Positions 37,265 through 45,720 of a DNA stretch of 64,000 nucleotides are shown here, one piece after another. Position 1 is the first letter of the stretch, and every line of letters begins with the position of its first letter. The notes below the pieces were generated by a model that was given only the letters and a program-made list of their open reading frames with translations, made no database searches and was not told the origin of the DNA. The stretch comes from Xaviernesmea oryzae (GTDB taxonomy: Bacteria; Pseudomonadota; Alphaproteobacteria; Rhizobiales; Rhizobiaceae), in contig NZ_FOAM01000002.1 in NCBI RefSeq assembly GCF_900109605.1, positions 124,001 through 188,000 on the forward strand. Reading direction: 5' to 3'. Both the position numbers and the translations under genes were made by a program.

Positions 37265-38584
37265 ATGGCGGAAGCGCTGAAACTGGGCGTTGCGGGTCTC
37301 GGCACGGTGGGGGCCTCGCTGATGCGCATTCTCGCCGAGCGGCGGGAAAGCCTCGCGACGACCTGCGGCCGGCCGATCGAGGTCGTGGCGGTCACGGCCC
37401 GCAGCCGCGGCAAGGATCGCGGCATCTCGCTCGACGGTGCAAAGTGGTTTGACGATGCCGTCTCGCTTGCGCGTGAGGCCGATATCGATGTCTTCGTCGA
37501 GCTGATGGGCGGCGCGGAAGATCCTGCCTATTCCGCCGTGAAGGCGGCGCTGGCGCGCGGCCTGCATGTGGTGACCGCCAACAAGGCGCTGCTGGCGGCC
37601 CACGGCATGGAACTGGCGGCGCTGGCCGAGGAAAACGGCGCGCTGCTGAATTACGAGGCGGCGGTTGCCGGCGGCATTCCCGTTATCAAGGCAATCCGTG
37701 AATCGATGACCGGCAATACGATCTCGCGCGTCTACGGAATCATGAACGGCACCTGCAACTACATCCTGACACGGATGGAGAAGGAGGGGCTGACCTTCGA
37801 AGCCTGCCTGAAGGAAGCCCAGCGGCTCGGCTATGCCGAGGCTGACCCGACCTTCGACATCGAGGGCAACGACACCGCCCATAAGCTGGCGATCCTGACG
37901 AGCCTGGCCTTCGGCACCGCGATCGCGCCTGACGATATCTATCTCGAGGGCATCTCCAACATCTCGATCGAAGATATCCAGGCGGCGGCCGATCTCGGCT
38001 ACCGGATCAAGCTGCTGGGCGTTGCGCAACGCACCGAGAGCGGCATCGAACAGCGCGTCCATCCGACCATGGTGCCGCAAAATTCGGTGATCGCGCAGGT
38101 CGATGGCGTCACCAATGCCGTGGCGATCGAAGCGGATATTCTGGGCGAACTGCTGATGGTCGGCCCCGGTGCCGGCGGCAATGCCACAGCCTCCGCTGTG
38201 CTCGGCGATATCGCCGATATCGCCAAGAGCCGCCCGGGCGCCCAGCGTGTGCCCGCCTTCGGCCAGCCGACCAGCGCGCTGCGTCCCTATCGCCGGGCGC
38301 AGATCCAGAATCACGAGGGCGGCTACTTCATCCGCCTGAAGGTGCAGGACCGCACGGGCGTCTTTGCCTCGATCGCGACGGCGATGGCCAGGAACGAAAT
38401 CTCGCTCGAATCGATCATGCAGCATTCCAAGCAGCCGACCGACGAGCAGGCGCAGACTATCATCCTCGTCACCCATGCGACCCACGAGGAGCAGGTGCGC
38501 AAGGCCGTCTCCGCCATTCGCGGCGAGGGCTATCTGGTGGGCGAACCGCAGGTGATCCGCATCGAGCGTCCGAAGGACAATTGA
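37265..38584 (+). CDS. hom: Homoserine dehydrogenase
   Basis: Reduces aspartate semialdehyde to homoserine on the route to threonine and methionine. The 439-residue protein has an N-terminal NAD(P) Rossmann motif GVAGLGTVGASLMRIL, the catalytic core ANKALLAAHG, GIMNGTCNYILTRM and FDIEGNDTAHKLAIL with the active Lys, and a C-terminal ACT domain from about residue 350 (YFIRLKVQDRTGVFASIATAM) that should mediate feedback by threonine. The stop is 17 bp before the recJ start, so the two are probably cotranscribed. Confidence 0.96.
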   Translation: MAEALKLGVAGLGTVGASLMRILAERRESLATTCGRPIEVVAVTARSRGKDRGISLDGAKWFDDAVSLAREADIDVFVELMGGAEDPAYSAVKAALARGLHVVTANKALLAAHGMELAALAEENGALLNYEAAVAGGIPVIKAIRESMTGNTISRVYGIMNGTCNYILTRMEKEGLTFEACLKEAQRLGYAEADPTFDIEGNDTAHKLAILTSLAFGTAIAPDDIYLEGISNISIEDIQAAADLGYRIKLLGVAQRTESGIEQRVHPTMVPQNSVIAQVDGVTNAVAIEADILGELLMVGPGAGGNATASAVLGDIADIAKSRPGAQRVPAFGQPTSALRPYRRAQIQNHEGGYFIRLKVQDRTGVFASIATAMARNEISLESIMQHSKQPTDEQAQTIILVTHATHEEQVRKAVSAIRGEGYLVGEPQVIRIERPKDN

Positions 38585-38601
38585 ACGGGAAGGGCAGGCC
38601 C

Positions 38602-40404
38602 ATGCTGGAGGCGCCGGATCCGGTTCCCCGCGCTTTCCTGAATGTCGAGCAATCGGCAACGGGCCAGCGCTGGATCGCCCGTCTCGATCAGGCGGGCCTC
38701 AACCGCTCTTTGGCGATAGCCCAGGTTCATGGCTTGCCGGAGCTGGTGGCGCGCGTACTGGCCGGGCGCGGCGTGGTGCAGGATGATGCGCTGCGCTTCC
38801 TCGATCCGACCATCCGCGACCTGATGCCCGATCCGCGCAGCCTGACCGACTGCGCCAAGGCGGCAACCCGCATCGCCGCTGCCATCGAGCGGCGTGAGAA
38901 GGTGGCGATCTTCGGCGATTATGACGTGGACGGCGCCAGCGCCTCGGCGCTGATGTTCCGGCTTCTCAGCCATTTCGGGCTGGAGCCACGCATCTATATT
39001 CCAGACCGGATCTTCGAAGGCTATGGCCCGAACCCGGCAGCGATCAACCAGCTGATTGATGAAGGGACGCGGCTGATCATCACGGTCGATTGCGGCTCTA
39101 CCAGCCATGAGTCGCTGCAGGTGGCGGCCGATCGCGCGATCGACGTCGTGGTGATCGACCACCATCAGGTCGGCCTCGATTTGCCGCCAGCCCATGCTTT
39201 GGTCAACCCGAACCGGGAGGACGATCTGTCCGGCCAAGGCCATCTCTGCGCGGCCGGTGTGGTTTTCCTGGTGCTGGTTGAGGTCCTGCGCCAGCGGCGC
39301 GAGGCGGGTGACGGGCGCGCGCGCGCCTTCGATCTCCTCGGCCTGCTCGATATCGTGGCGCTGGCCACCGTCTGCGATGTCGTGCCGCTGAAGGGACTGA
39401 ACCGCGCTTATGTCGTCAAAGGCCTGATCGCCGCCCGGCATATGAAAAATCCCGGACTCGCCGCAATCTTCCGCCAAGCGGGAATCGGCGGGCCGGTCAC
39501 CCCTTATCATTTCGGTTTCGTCGTCGGCCCGCGCATCAATGCCGGTGGCCGCATCGGCGATGCCGCGCTCGGCAGCCGGCTCTTGACGCTCGACGATCCG
39601 CACAAGGCAAGCGAGATCGCCGTCTTGCTGGAAGATCTCAACCGCGAGCGCCAGGCAATGGAAAAGGCCATGCTTGCCGAAGCCGAGGCCGAGGCCATGG
39701 CGGAATATGGGGACGGCTCCACCGCCGGCGTGATTCTCACCGCGCGGGAGGGCTGGCATCCCGGGATTGTCGGACTGATTGCCTCGCGGCTGAAGGATCG
39801 CTTCCGCCGACCGGCCTTCGCCATCGCCTTCAACCCCAATGGCACCGGAACGGGATCGGGCCGCTCGATCAGCGGCTTCGATATCGGCAGGCTCGTGCGC
39901 GCGGCCGTATCCGAACGCCTGCTCGTCAAGGGTGGCGGCCATGCCATGGCGGCCGGCTTGACGGTGGAGCGCGGCAAGCTCGGCGCGCTGCGCAATTTCT
40001 TCGAGGACCGCGCACGTGACAAGGTGGCGGAGCTCGCAGCAAGCGAGGTGTTGAAGATCGACGGGGCGCTGGCGGCCTCGGGCGCGACCTTTGAGCTGAT
40101 GGATCAGATCGAACGTGCCGGGCCCTATGGCGCCGGCCATCCGCAGCCGATTTTCGCGCTGCCGGCCCATCGGGTGCGCGATGTGCGGCCCGTCGGCGAA
40201 AACCATATCAAAATCTCGCTCGAGGCGCCGGACGCGACGCGAATCGACGCCATGGCCTTTCGCGCCGTCGGCGGGCCGCTCGGCGATTTCCTGCTGGGGT
40301 CGCGCGGCAATCTCATTCATGTCGCCGGCAGTTTGTCCGCCGACAGCTATCAGGGCATGCGCCGCGTGCAGTTGCGTGTGATCGACGCCGCTCCGGCACG
40401 CTGA
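38602..40404 (+). CDS. recJ: Single-stranded-DNA-specific exonuclease RecJ
   Basis: A 5'-3' ssDNA exonuclease of the DHH phosphoesterase superfamily, 600 residues, acting in recombination and mismatch repair. Motifs are IFGDYDVDGASASALMFR, ITVDCGSTSHES, the DHH motif VVIDHHQVGLDLP, GPRINAGGRIGDA, and the DHHA1 motif VKGGGHAMAAGLTVE, then the C-terminal OB-like domain. AGGGCAGG precedes the ATG at 38602; a TTG at 38581 overlapping the hom stop is less likely. Confidence 0.96.
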   Translation: MLEAPDPVPRAFLNVEQSATGQRWIARLDQAGLNRSLAIAQVHGLPELVARVLAGRGVVQDDALRFLDPTIRDLMPDPRSLTDCAKAATRIAAAIERREKVAIFGDYDVDGASASALMFRLLSHFGLEPRIYIPDRIFEGYGPNPAAINQLIDEGTRLIITVDCGSTSHESLQVAADRAIDVVVIDHHQVGLDLPPAHALVNPNREDDLSGQGHLCAAGVVFLVLVEVLRQRREAGDGRARAFDLLGLLDIVALATVCDVVPLKGLNRAYVVKGLIAARHMKNPGLAAIFRQAGIGGPVTPYHFGFVVGPRINAGGRIGDAALGSRLLTLDDPHKASEIAVLLEDLNRERQAMEKAMLAEAEAEAMAEYGDGSTAGVILTAREGWHPGIVGLIASRLKDRFRRPAFAIAFNPNGTGTGSGRSISGFDIGRLVRAAVSERLLVKGGGHAMAAGLTVERGKLGALRNFFEDRARDKVAELAASEVLKIDGALAASGATFELMDQIERAGPYGAGHPQPIFALPAHRVRDVRPVGENHIKISLEAPDATRIDAMAFRAVGGPLGDFLLGSRGNLIHVAGSLSADSYQGMRRVQLRVIDAAPAR

Positions 40405-40468
40405 GGCGCTTGAGACCCGCCGCACCGCCGGTAGGTACATGAGCAGTCGCCATATGTCGCCGGGAAAG

Positions 40469-40860
40469 TCACGCTCTGGAAGGTATGTTGCGGGTGCCGC
40501 TCGATTTGTCAGCCACAGGCGCAAAGCCTTGCGGCAGCGTCAGTTTCCGCACGAAGCCGCCTTCAGGTGTCATCACCCGCACGGATGGTGGCAAGAGCTG
40601 CTTGGCGTCGCCCTCGCTCGACCAGAGAAGATGCCATCCCGGTCGAAGCGATTCGATTGGGATCGACCATCTTGGTGGCGAAGCGCTCTTCGTCTTTGTC
40701 CGGCACCGTCACCTGCCGCAGGACCCGCACATCGTCGGTGCTTGCGGCGTGGCAATCAGCAGCCAGCTCGTCGAATCGCGCCGGTGCTTTTTCCGACCGA
40801 TCCTCTGAAATCGCTGGGGCAAGGCTGCGTACAGATGCCATGCACGCCGCCATCAAAGGC
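40469..40860 (-). pseudogene. Frameshifted gene remnant next to tRNA-Glu
   Basis: On the minus strand one frame reads VRVLRQVTVPDKDEERFA and TKMVDPNR down to about 40665, and another takes over with SLRPGWHLLWSSEGD, VRVMTPEGGFVRKLTL and APVADKSSGTRNIPSRA to a stop at 40469. Joined by a single indel near 40660 they give a continuous protein-like sequence, while each frame alone breaks off. I recognise no family. It lies between recJ and the first tRNA-Glu, a common place for decayed insertions. The alternative is that both readings are chance. The rest of 40405-40898 holds nothing clear. Confidence 0.4.
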
Positions 40861-40898
40861 GCATGAACATAGTCATCACAGAAGAAAATCGGGGGGGG

Positions 40899-40973
40899 TG
40901 GCACGCCCTAGGGGAGTCGAACCCCTCTTTTCAGAATGAAAATCTGACGTCCTAACCGATAGACGAAGGGCGC
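40899..40973 (-). tRNA. tRNA-Glu (anticodon UUC), copy 1
   Basis: The acceptor GCGCCCT pairs with AGGGCGT (one G-U). The anticodon loop TTTTCAT between TCAGA and TCTGA gives UUC. The T-arm GGGGTTCGACTCCCC and an encoded CCA are present. It is identical to the second copy 290 bp away. Confidence 0.96.
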
Positions 40974-41021
40974 ATGCCGTTGAGATCGAACAGCGCGTTT
41001 GCCGCTCGTCTCGTGGGGGTG

Positions 41022-41051
41022 CTTATAGCTTCGCACAAACCAGCCTGCAAG
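41022..41051 (-). promoter_or_regulatory. Promoter of tRNA-Glu copy 1
   Basis: On the minus strand CTTGCA (41051-41046), 18 bases, then TATAAG (41027-41022), about 50 bp before the tRNA 5' end. The downstream block CTATAAGCACCCCCACGAGA is shared with the other copy, including a C-rich discriminator typical of growth-rate-controlled stable RNA. Confidence 0.65.
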
Positions 41052-41191
41052 CCCCAAATGAATGAAAGTGAAGCGTTTTTTGCGTATTTTCTTGGCGCTG
41101 AACGCGATCTGTTGATAAGCTTCAGGCACAGGCCAAACAGCAAAGAGGCCCGTCGAGAAACGGGCCAGCGAACAAACATAATTGGAGTGGA

Positions 41192-41266
41192 TGGCACGCC
41201 CTAGGGGAGTCGAACCCCTCTTTTCAGAATGAAAATCTGACGTCCTAACCGATAGACGAAGGGCGC
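41192..41266 (-). tRNA. tRNA-Glu (anticodon UUC), copy 2
   Basis: Sequence identical over 75 bases to copy 1, including the encoded CCA. About 290 bp separate the two, and each has its own promoter, so they arose by local duplication of a promoter-tRNA unit. Confidence 0.96.
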
Positions 41267-41319
41267 ATGCCGGAGATCCCGTCGGCCGCCCGTTGGCGCC
41301 GCGTCGTCTCGTGGGGGTG

Positions 41320-41349
41320 CTTATAGTCATGCCTTTCGCAGCGCGCAAG
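41320..41349 (-). promoter_or_regulatory. Promoter of tRNA-Glu copy 2
   Basis: On the minus strand CTTGCG (41349-41344), 18 bases, then TATAAG (41325-41320), with the same C-rich discriminator as copy 1. Spacer sequences differ between the copies although hexamers and spacing are kept, which argues for selection. Confidence 0.65.
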
Positions 41350-41538
41350 CGAGAAAATCGCGATCCTTCATTTTTTTGACACATGACGCGGTGGTGAAAA
41401 TTCATCGTTTAAAATCAATCTTTTGATCCTGTGGATTCAGCTTGCGAGATCGTGATCCGGGTCATCGCACGTCATAAGCAGGCGTCCTCGATTCTGTCTT
41501 GAGGCCATGCGGGCCGGCAGGCTTTGCCGTCCCTTTGG

Positions 41539-42657
41539 CTAGACGTTGCGCGGCTTGCAGTCCCAGTTCCAGTCGCGCCGTGTGCCGGTGTCCACATGCA
41601 CGGACTGGGTATGGCAATAGGTGCCGACGCCGCCCACAGTCGGCAGCGAGCGCAGATAGCTGGCCAGCTCCAGCTTGCCGACGCCCGCCACCTGAATATC
41701 GGCCGCCTCGCAGGTGAGGTGGCGCGATTTCGGCACGCCGCCGACGCGGGCATTGTGCACGGGCGTGCGATGGCCTGAGGTGACCAGCACCTTGCGGCCG
41801 AAGCGGGTTTCGACGGATTTCAGGATTGCGCGAAGATCGGGGCGAAAGCAGCTGGAATCGACATTGGCTTGTTCGAGCCAGAAGCCACTGGCGGCCAGCC
41901 GCGCAAGCCCAGGAAGAGACGCCTTGGAGACGCGCGGGCTGTTGTCGTCATGCTCCGGGTCCATGTCGTCGACAGTGGCGAACATGGACCGTGCCCGGAT
42001 GCCGGGCAGGGGCTTGTAGCTCAAAGCGGCGATCTGCTGCGGGGTCGTTCCTGCGGGGATTTTTGCCGCACCTTTGGCGGCCTCTTTGCCAAGCGCGGCG
42101 CTGCCCTTCCCGGGCTTGGCAAAGAGGCCGATGAGCGAAGAGCCGGACCCTGCGTCCGAACTCTCCGGCTGTGCCACTGGCGCGGCTTGCGGCGGCAGGG
42201 GCACCGTGGTCTGCGGGTAGGCCGCGGCCGCCGGCGGTTCGAACAGGCTGCGCGGCGCGCCGCCCTGGCCGGCTTGCCGGTTAGAAAAGATGCTGCCCGA
42301 CATGGCGTTGACTGCCGTTCCCTGCATCACCACGCCGCCTTCCGGGCTGTCCAAGGCAGCCGGTGCGGCGGTTGCGACCGGTGCGGCGCCATTTGTCGGC
42401 GTGGTGAGAAGTGCGGGCTGGGCGGCCGTCGTGTCGGCCTGGCTGGCGGCCTGTCCGCCGGCTTGCGCCACAGCGGGCTCGGCGAGCCTGGGAGCGTGCG
42501 CCGCAGCCGTGACCTGGCCCTTGGCGGCTTCCTCCTGTGCGGCTTCGTAAAGGGCGTCCGTGGCTTTGTCGGCCGTTTCCTTGCTCGACACGCAGCCGGA
42601 GAGAAGGCTGGCAGAGATGAGCAGGCCGAAGAACAGGCGCAGTGTGGGGCGGATCAC
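41539..42657 (-). CDS. M15-family (YcbK-like) peptidase domain lipoprotein
   Basis: A 372-residue predicted lipoprotein starting at a GTG (VIRPTLRLFFGLLISASLLSGC); GGAGG stands 9 bases upstream, which decides this start over longer in-frame options. The lipobox is LLSGC. An Ala/Gln-rich linker leads to a C-terminal D-Ala-D-Ala carboxypeptidase-like domain (about 260-372). Its zinc signature is VTSGHRTPVHN, PKSRHLTCEAADI and SVHVDTG. An envelope peptidoglycan-remodelling role is inferred. A 136-bp gap separates it from gloA upstream on the same strand. Confidence 0.85.
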   Translation of the reverse strand: MIRPTLRLFFGLLISASLLSGCVSSKETADKATDALYEAAQEEAAKGQVTAAAHAPRLAEPAVAQAGGQAASQADTTAAQPALLTTPTNGAAPVATAAPAALDSPEGGVVMQGTAVNAMSGSIFSNRQAGQGGAPRSLFEPPAAAAYPQTTVPLPPQAAPVAQPESSDAGSGSSLIGLFAKPGKGSAALGKEAAKGAAKIPAGTTPQQIAALSYKPLPGIRARSMFATVDDMDPEHDDNSPRVSKASLPGLARLAASGFWLEQANVDSSCFRPDLRAILKSVETRFGRKVLVTSGHRTPVHNARVGGVPKSRHLTCEAADIQVAGVGKLELASYLRSLPTVGGVGTYCHTQSVHVDTGTRRDWNWDCKPRNV

Positions 42658-42793
42658 GCGGGCAGGCCTCCATCGCCTTGTGTGCCGGCGTGGCCGCGTA
42701 TCGGGTCGCGATCCAAAAGACATGCCGCCGGCGGGAATCGGGCCTGATGCCCGTCCGTCGGCGGCAAGCTGCGCTTTCAGCTTTGTGTGAGGC

Positions 42794-43234
42794 TTACCAG
42801 CTGCCGGTATTGGCCATGGAGCTCCAGGGTTCCTGCGGCGCCAGCCGCTCGCCCTTCTGCAGAAGCTCGATGGAAATGCCTTCAGGCGAGCGAACGAAGG
42901 CCATGTGGCCGTCGCGCGGCGGGCGGTTGATGGTGATTCCCGCATCCATCAGCCGCTGGCAGGTCTCGTAGATATTGTCGACCTCATAGGCCAAATGGCC
43001 GAAATTGCGCCCACCCGTATAGTCCTCGTGATCCCAGTTCCAGGTCAGTTCCAGAAGCGGGGCCTGTTCGCTCTTGGCGCGGTCGAGATCGTCGCGCGCA
43101 GCGAGATAGACGAGGGTGAAGCGACCCTGCTCGCTCTCGATCCGTCGAACCTCGGTCAGGCCGAAGACTGTGCCATAAAAGTGCAGTGCGGCGGTGAGGT
43201 CGCTGACGCGGACCATGGTGTGAAGATAGCGCAT
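42794..43234 (-). CDS. gloA: Lactoylglutathione lyase (glyoxalase I)
   Basis: Isomerises the hemithioacetal of methylglyoxal and glutathione. The 146-residue VOC-fold protein has the four metal ligands His (RYLHTMVRV), Glu (LLELTWNWD), His ([10 protein letters not shown]) and Glu (GISIELLQ). [16 protein letters not shown] is characteristic of GlxI. GAGGA stands 8 bases before the ATG at 43234. The frame continues upstream to 43276 but lacks an equivalent site. The short variant fits a nickel-type enzyme. Confidence 0.94.
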   Translation of the reverse strand: MRYLHTMVRVSDLTAALHFYGTVFGLTEVRRIESEQGRFTLVYLAARDDLDRAKSEQAPLLELTWNWDHEDYTGGRNFGHLAYEVDNIYETCQRLMDAGITINRPPRDGHMAFVRSPEGISIELLQKGERLAPQEPWSSMANTGSW

Positions 43235-43495
43235 TCGTATCGTCCTCGATCGAAGAATGGGTGCCGTGGGCTGCATCGGGGCAGGGGCTCAAGGCCGGGG
43301 TCGGTCTGCCCTCAGGCCCGGCAGGGCTTATGTAACCGGCCATCAGCCAGGGGCAAGCCTCGGGCGCTAGCCTTCTTCCTCAAGGCGGCAAATTTCGTTC
43401 GAGGACTTGCGCTGGGCCGCGCCCCGGATGTTATGCTTCAGCCTTAAGAATCAGTAACCGCAGACCGTGTCGCGTAGATCGAGGGCTGAGAATTC

Positions 43496-44074
43496 ATGGT
43501 GGAAAGACTTACGCCGAAAGGTCTTGCGCCGGGGGACGACTTTGGCAGCGACGCTCTCGACCTGATCGAGATCACCGGTGTCATCAAGTGGTTCGACGTC
43601 GCCAAGGGGTTTGGCTTCATCGTTCCCGACAACGGCATGCAGGATGTGCTCGTGCATGTGACCTGCCTGCGCCGCGATGGTATCCAGACCGTGCTGGAGG
43701 GGGCGCGCATTGTCGCGCTGATCCAGAAACGGGACAGGGGCTACCAGGCCTTCCGCATCCTCTCGATCGATCAATCGACAGCGGTTCACCCCTCGCAAAT
43801 GCCGCCGGTGCGCACCCATGTTCAGGTGACGCCGACCAGCGGGCTCGAGCGGGTCATCGTCAAATGGTTTAATCGCACCAAGGGCTTCGGTTTCCTCAGC
43901 CGTGGCGACGGAACCGAAGACATCTTCATCCACATGGAAACGCTGCGCCGCTTCGGGCTGACGGAGCTGCGCCCTGGCCAGACCGTGCTCGTGCGCTTCG
44001 GCGATGGCGACAAGGGCCTGATGGCGGCCGAGATCCACCCGGATGTGCCCGCGCCCGTAGGCCGCGCGCATTGA
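43496..44074 (+). CDS. Double cold-shock-domain protein
   Basis: A 192-residue protein with two CspA-type OB folds in tandem. The first is at about 26-92 (ITGVIKWFDVAKGFGFIVPD, VLVHVTCL) and the second at about 118-185 (VIVKWFNRTKGFGFLSRGDG, IFIHMETLRRFG). RNP1-like KGFGFI and RNP2-like VLVHV/IFIHM motifs are in both, so RNA binding is expected. Tandem CSD proteins are common in alphaproteobacteria, where some act in stress. GAGGG lies before the ATG. The following gene starts 23 bp downstream. Confidence 0.92.
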   Translation: MVERLTPKGLAPGDDFGSDALDLIEITGVIKWFDVAKGFGFIVPDNGMQDVLVHVTCLRRDGIQTVLEGARIVALIQKRDRGYQAFRILSIDQSTAVHPSQMPPVRTHVQVTPTSGLERVIVKWFNRTKGFGFLSRGDGTEDIFIHMETLRRFGLTELRPGQTVLVRFGDGDKGLMAAEIHPDVPAPVGRAH

Positions 44075-44097
44075 TCGGACAAAGGCAGGCAGGGACG

Positions 44098-44850
44098 ATG
44101 AACAGCGCCCTGCCGTCTACATCAAGATATTTAGCTGGCTATGCTAAGGCGGCGTCGAGAGCCTTAGCCGGCATCTTGAGGATGCCAGCCGAACCTCATG
44201 CGCCTTCATTGCCGTCTCTGACGCCACGCTTCCCAAGCGCATTGCCTGAGCGCCCGAACGGGGCACAAGACATGGCACGTTACTGTGCCAATCTCACACA
44301 TCGACCGATATCAGATGCTCAAAAAGCCTTCGCGGCTTTCTCATCGGCTATCTCTTCACGCAATCGTGAACAGTTCCTCTTCGGCTATGGTTTGGCACGG
44401 AGGGCGGGCATCGCTGCCTTGATCCTGGCGCTGATGCACGTCCAGCCGGCGGCGGCTGAGGACATCCGTTTCACAACCGCACCGTTGACCATTCACAGCC
44501 AGGATGGCGCCGAGCATCGTTTCACGGTCGAGCTGGCCCTTGATGAAGACCAGCGCGCGCAGGGGCTGATGTTCCGCCGGCAAATGGCGCAGGATCACGG
44601 CATGTTCTTCGATTTCGGCGAGGTCCGCCGGGTGATGATGTGGATGAAGAACACCTATCTGCCGCTGGACATGCTCTTCATCGCCCGCGACGGCCGCGTG
44701 GAAACCATTCGCAATGACGCCAAGCCGCTGTCAGAAGCAATCATCGACTCCGGCAAGCCCGTGGCCTATGTGCTTGAACTCAATGCCGGCACGGTCGCAC
44801 GCCTCAAGCTGAAGCCCGGCGACAGGGTGGAAACCGATCTGATACGGTAG
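44098..44850 (+). CDS. DUF192 secreted protein with unclear start
   Basis: The C-terminal part (about 140 residues) is a DUF192 domain: FTVELALDEDQRAQGLMFRRQMAQDHGMFFDFGE, then WMKNTYLPLDMLFIARDGR and VLELNAGTVARLKLKPGD. It is preceded by a signal peptide, RRAGIAALILALMHVQPAAAED. The roughly 100 residues before the signal peptide have unusual, lower-GC codon use and no resemblance to the family. The true start may be the TTG at 44392 (LARRAGIAALIL), giving a standard exported DUF192 protein. I give the long form because it has a recognisable ribosome binding site (AGGCAGGGACG). Confidence 0.7.
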   Translation: MNSALPSTSRYLAGYAKAASRALAGILRMPAEPHAPSLPSLTPRFPSALPERPNGAQDMARYCANLTHRPISDAQKAFAAFSSAISSRNREQFLFGYGLARRAGIAALILALMHVQPAAAEDIRFTTAPLTIHSQDGAEHRFTVELALDEDQRAQGLMFRRQMAQDHGMFFDFGEVRRVMMWMKNTYLPLDMLFIARDGRVETIRNDAKPLSEAIIDSGKPVAYVLELNAGTVARLKLKPGDRVETDLIR

Positions 44851-45070
44851 AGAGCCGACTGGCGTTCATGGGCCTTGTCCTTTGCTCACGATCTCCGCTT
44901 CGCCGGTCTGTTTGGTGACCTTCCGAGGTTCCTTTGTGCTCCCAAAGCGCTGCCCTGAATGCAATGTCGTCGATTGAGCTTCTTCCTGATGCCTTTGTAT
45001 GGGAATGCATCAAAGGAAGACCTACTCGGGGATCTTCAGCTTCAAGATTGCCTCTGCAGCGAAAACCGAA

Positions 45071-45098
45071 TTGACGCGGAGCCTCCATCATCCTAAAG
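45071..45098 (+). promoter_or_regulatory. Promoter of tRNA-Ser
   Basis: TTGACG (45071-45076) followed by CTAAAG (45093-45098) at 16-bp spacing, about 35 bp before the tRNA. The upstream gap 44851-45070 holds an inverted repeat (44981-45020) but no gene. Confidence 0.5.
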
Positions 45099-45132
45099 CC
45101 GTGGAAGAGGCCGCAGAGATCAGGCCTGACAT

Positions 45133-45222
45133 GGAAGAGTGTCCGAGTGGTTTAAGGAACCGGTCTTGAAAACCGGCGTGCGGGAAGCCGTACCGTGGGT
45201 TCGAATCCCACCTCTTCCGCCA
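45133..45222 (+). tRNA. tRNA-Ser (anticodon UGA)
   Basis: The acceptor GGAAGAG pairs with CTCTTCC and CCA is encoded. The anticodon loop CTTGAAA between CCGGT and ACCGG gives UGA. The long variable arm GTGCGGGAAGCCGTAC marks a class II serine tRNA. The T-loop is TTCGAAT. Confidence 0.97.
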
Positions 45223-45324
45223 GCAGCCTTTTCCCCACACTCCCCACCTGTCCCAGAACCCTTGCATCCTCGGGGTTTTGCGTGGTGATACCTTCCCAGA
45301 CCTAACCAGCCGTTTCGCATGACG

Positions 45325-45348
45325 CCCGTCACAATGCGGGTATTTTTT
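45325..45348 (+). terminator. Weak terminator downstream of tRNA-Ser
   Basis: CCCG (45325-45328) pairs with CGGG (45337-45340), followed by TATTTTTT. The stem is short but the T-run is strong. Confidence 0.4.
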
Positions 45349-45459
45349 CGAAGGGTGGCTGGTGCATGGTCTCAGTGCCGGGCCCTGACTTGTGTCAGTG
45401 TGAGAAGCCTACGGAGCACGGCCCTTTGGCTTCGCGTCATCTTTCTTGTCTCCTCGTTC

Positions 45460-45720
45460 TCAGTCATCCGGATCGATGCGATCGCGGCGAAGGAGCGTCA
45501 CAGAGCGATCTGCTTCGATGCGGTAGGTTTCCTGGGCGCGGTGACCGAATTCGTCGCGAACTTCATGGGTGAAGGTGCTGCCGACAGGGGCTTTGACGGT
45601 GTGTGAGGCGGGCTGGCCGCGATAGGTGAGGCTATCGGGCACCGGCCGGATGCCGGGCTCGGTCGAGCTGCAGCCGCCAATGATCGGAATGAGAAGGAGA
45701 GCCGGAATGATCCGTTTCAT
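45460..45720 (-). CDS. Small lipoprotein
   Basis: An 86-residue predicted lipoprotein. MKRIIPALLLIPIIGGC is a complete signal peptide with a lipobox (IIGGC, Cys 17), followed by SSTEPGIRPVPDSLTYRGQP and a polar C-terminal region ending RRDRIDPDD. No known domain is seen. The ribosome binding site is weak (GGTAGC). It is isolated between tRNA-Ser and tRNA-Pro. Confidence 0.65.
   Translation of the reverse strand: MKRIIPALLLIPIIGGCSSTEPGIRPVPDSLTYRGQPASHTVKAPVGSTFTHEVRDEFGHRAQETYRIEADRSVTLLRRDRIDPDD

Noticed and set aside
38530-40524. 664-codon minus-strand frame opposite recJ
   Set aside because: Shadow frame covering a gene whose catalytic motifs are all intact on the plus strand.
40899-41266. 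Direct repeats considered as attachment sites of an integrated element
   Set aside because: The repeats are two complete functional tRNA-Glu genes with promoters, and the sequence between them has no integrase or cargo gene.
44804-45091. 95-codon minus-strand frame between the DUF192 gene and tRNA-Ser
   Set aside because: Polar composition without motif, overlaps the DUF192 end and the tRNA-Ser promoter.
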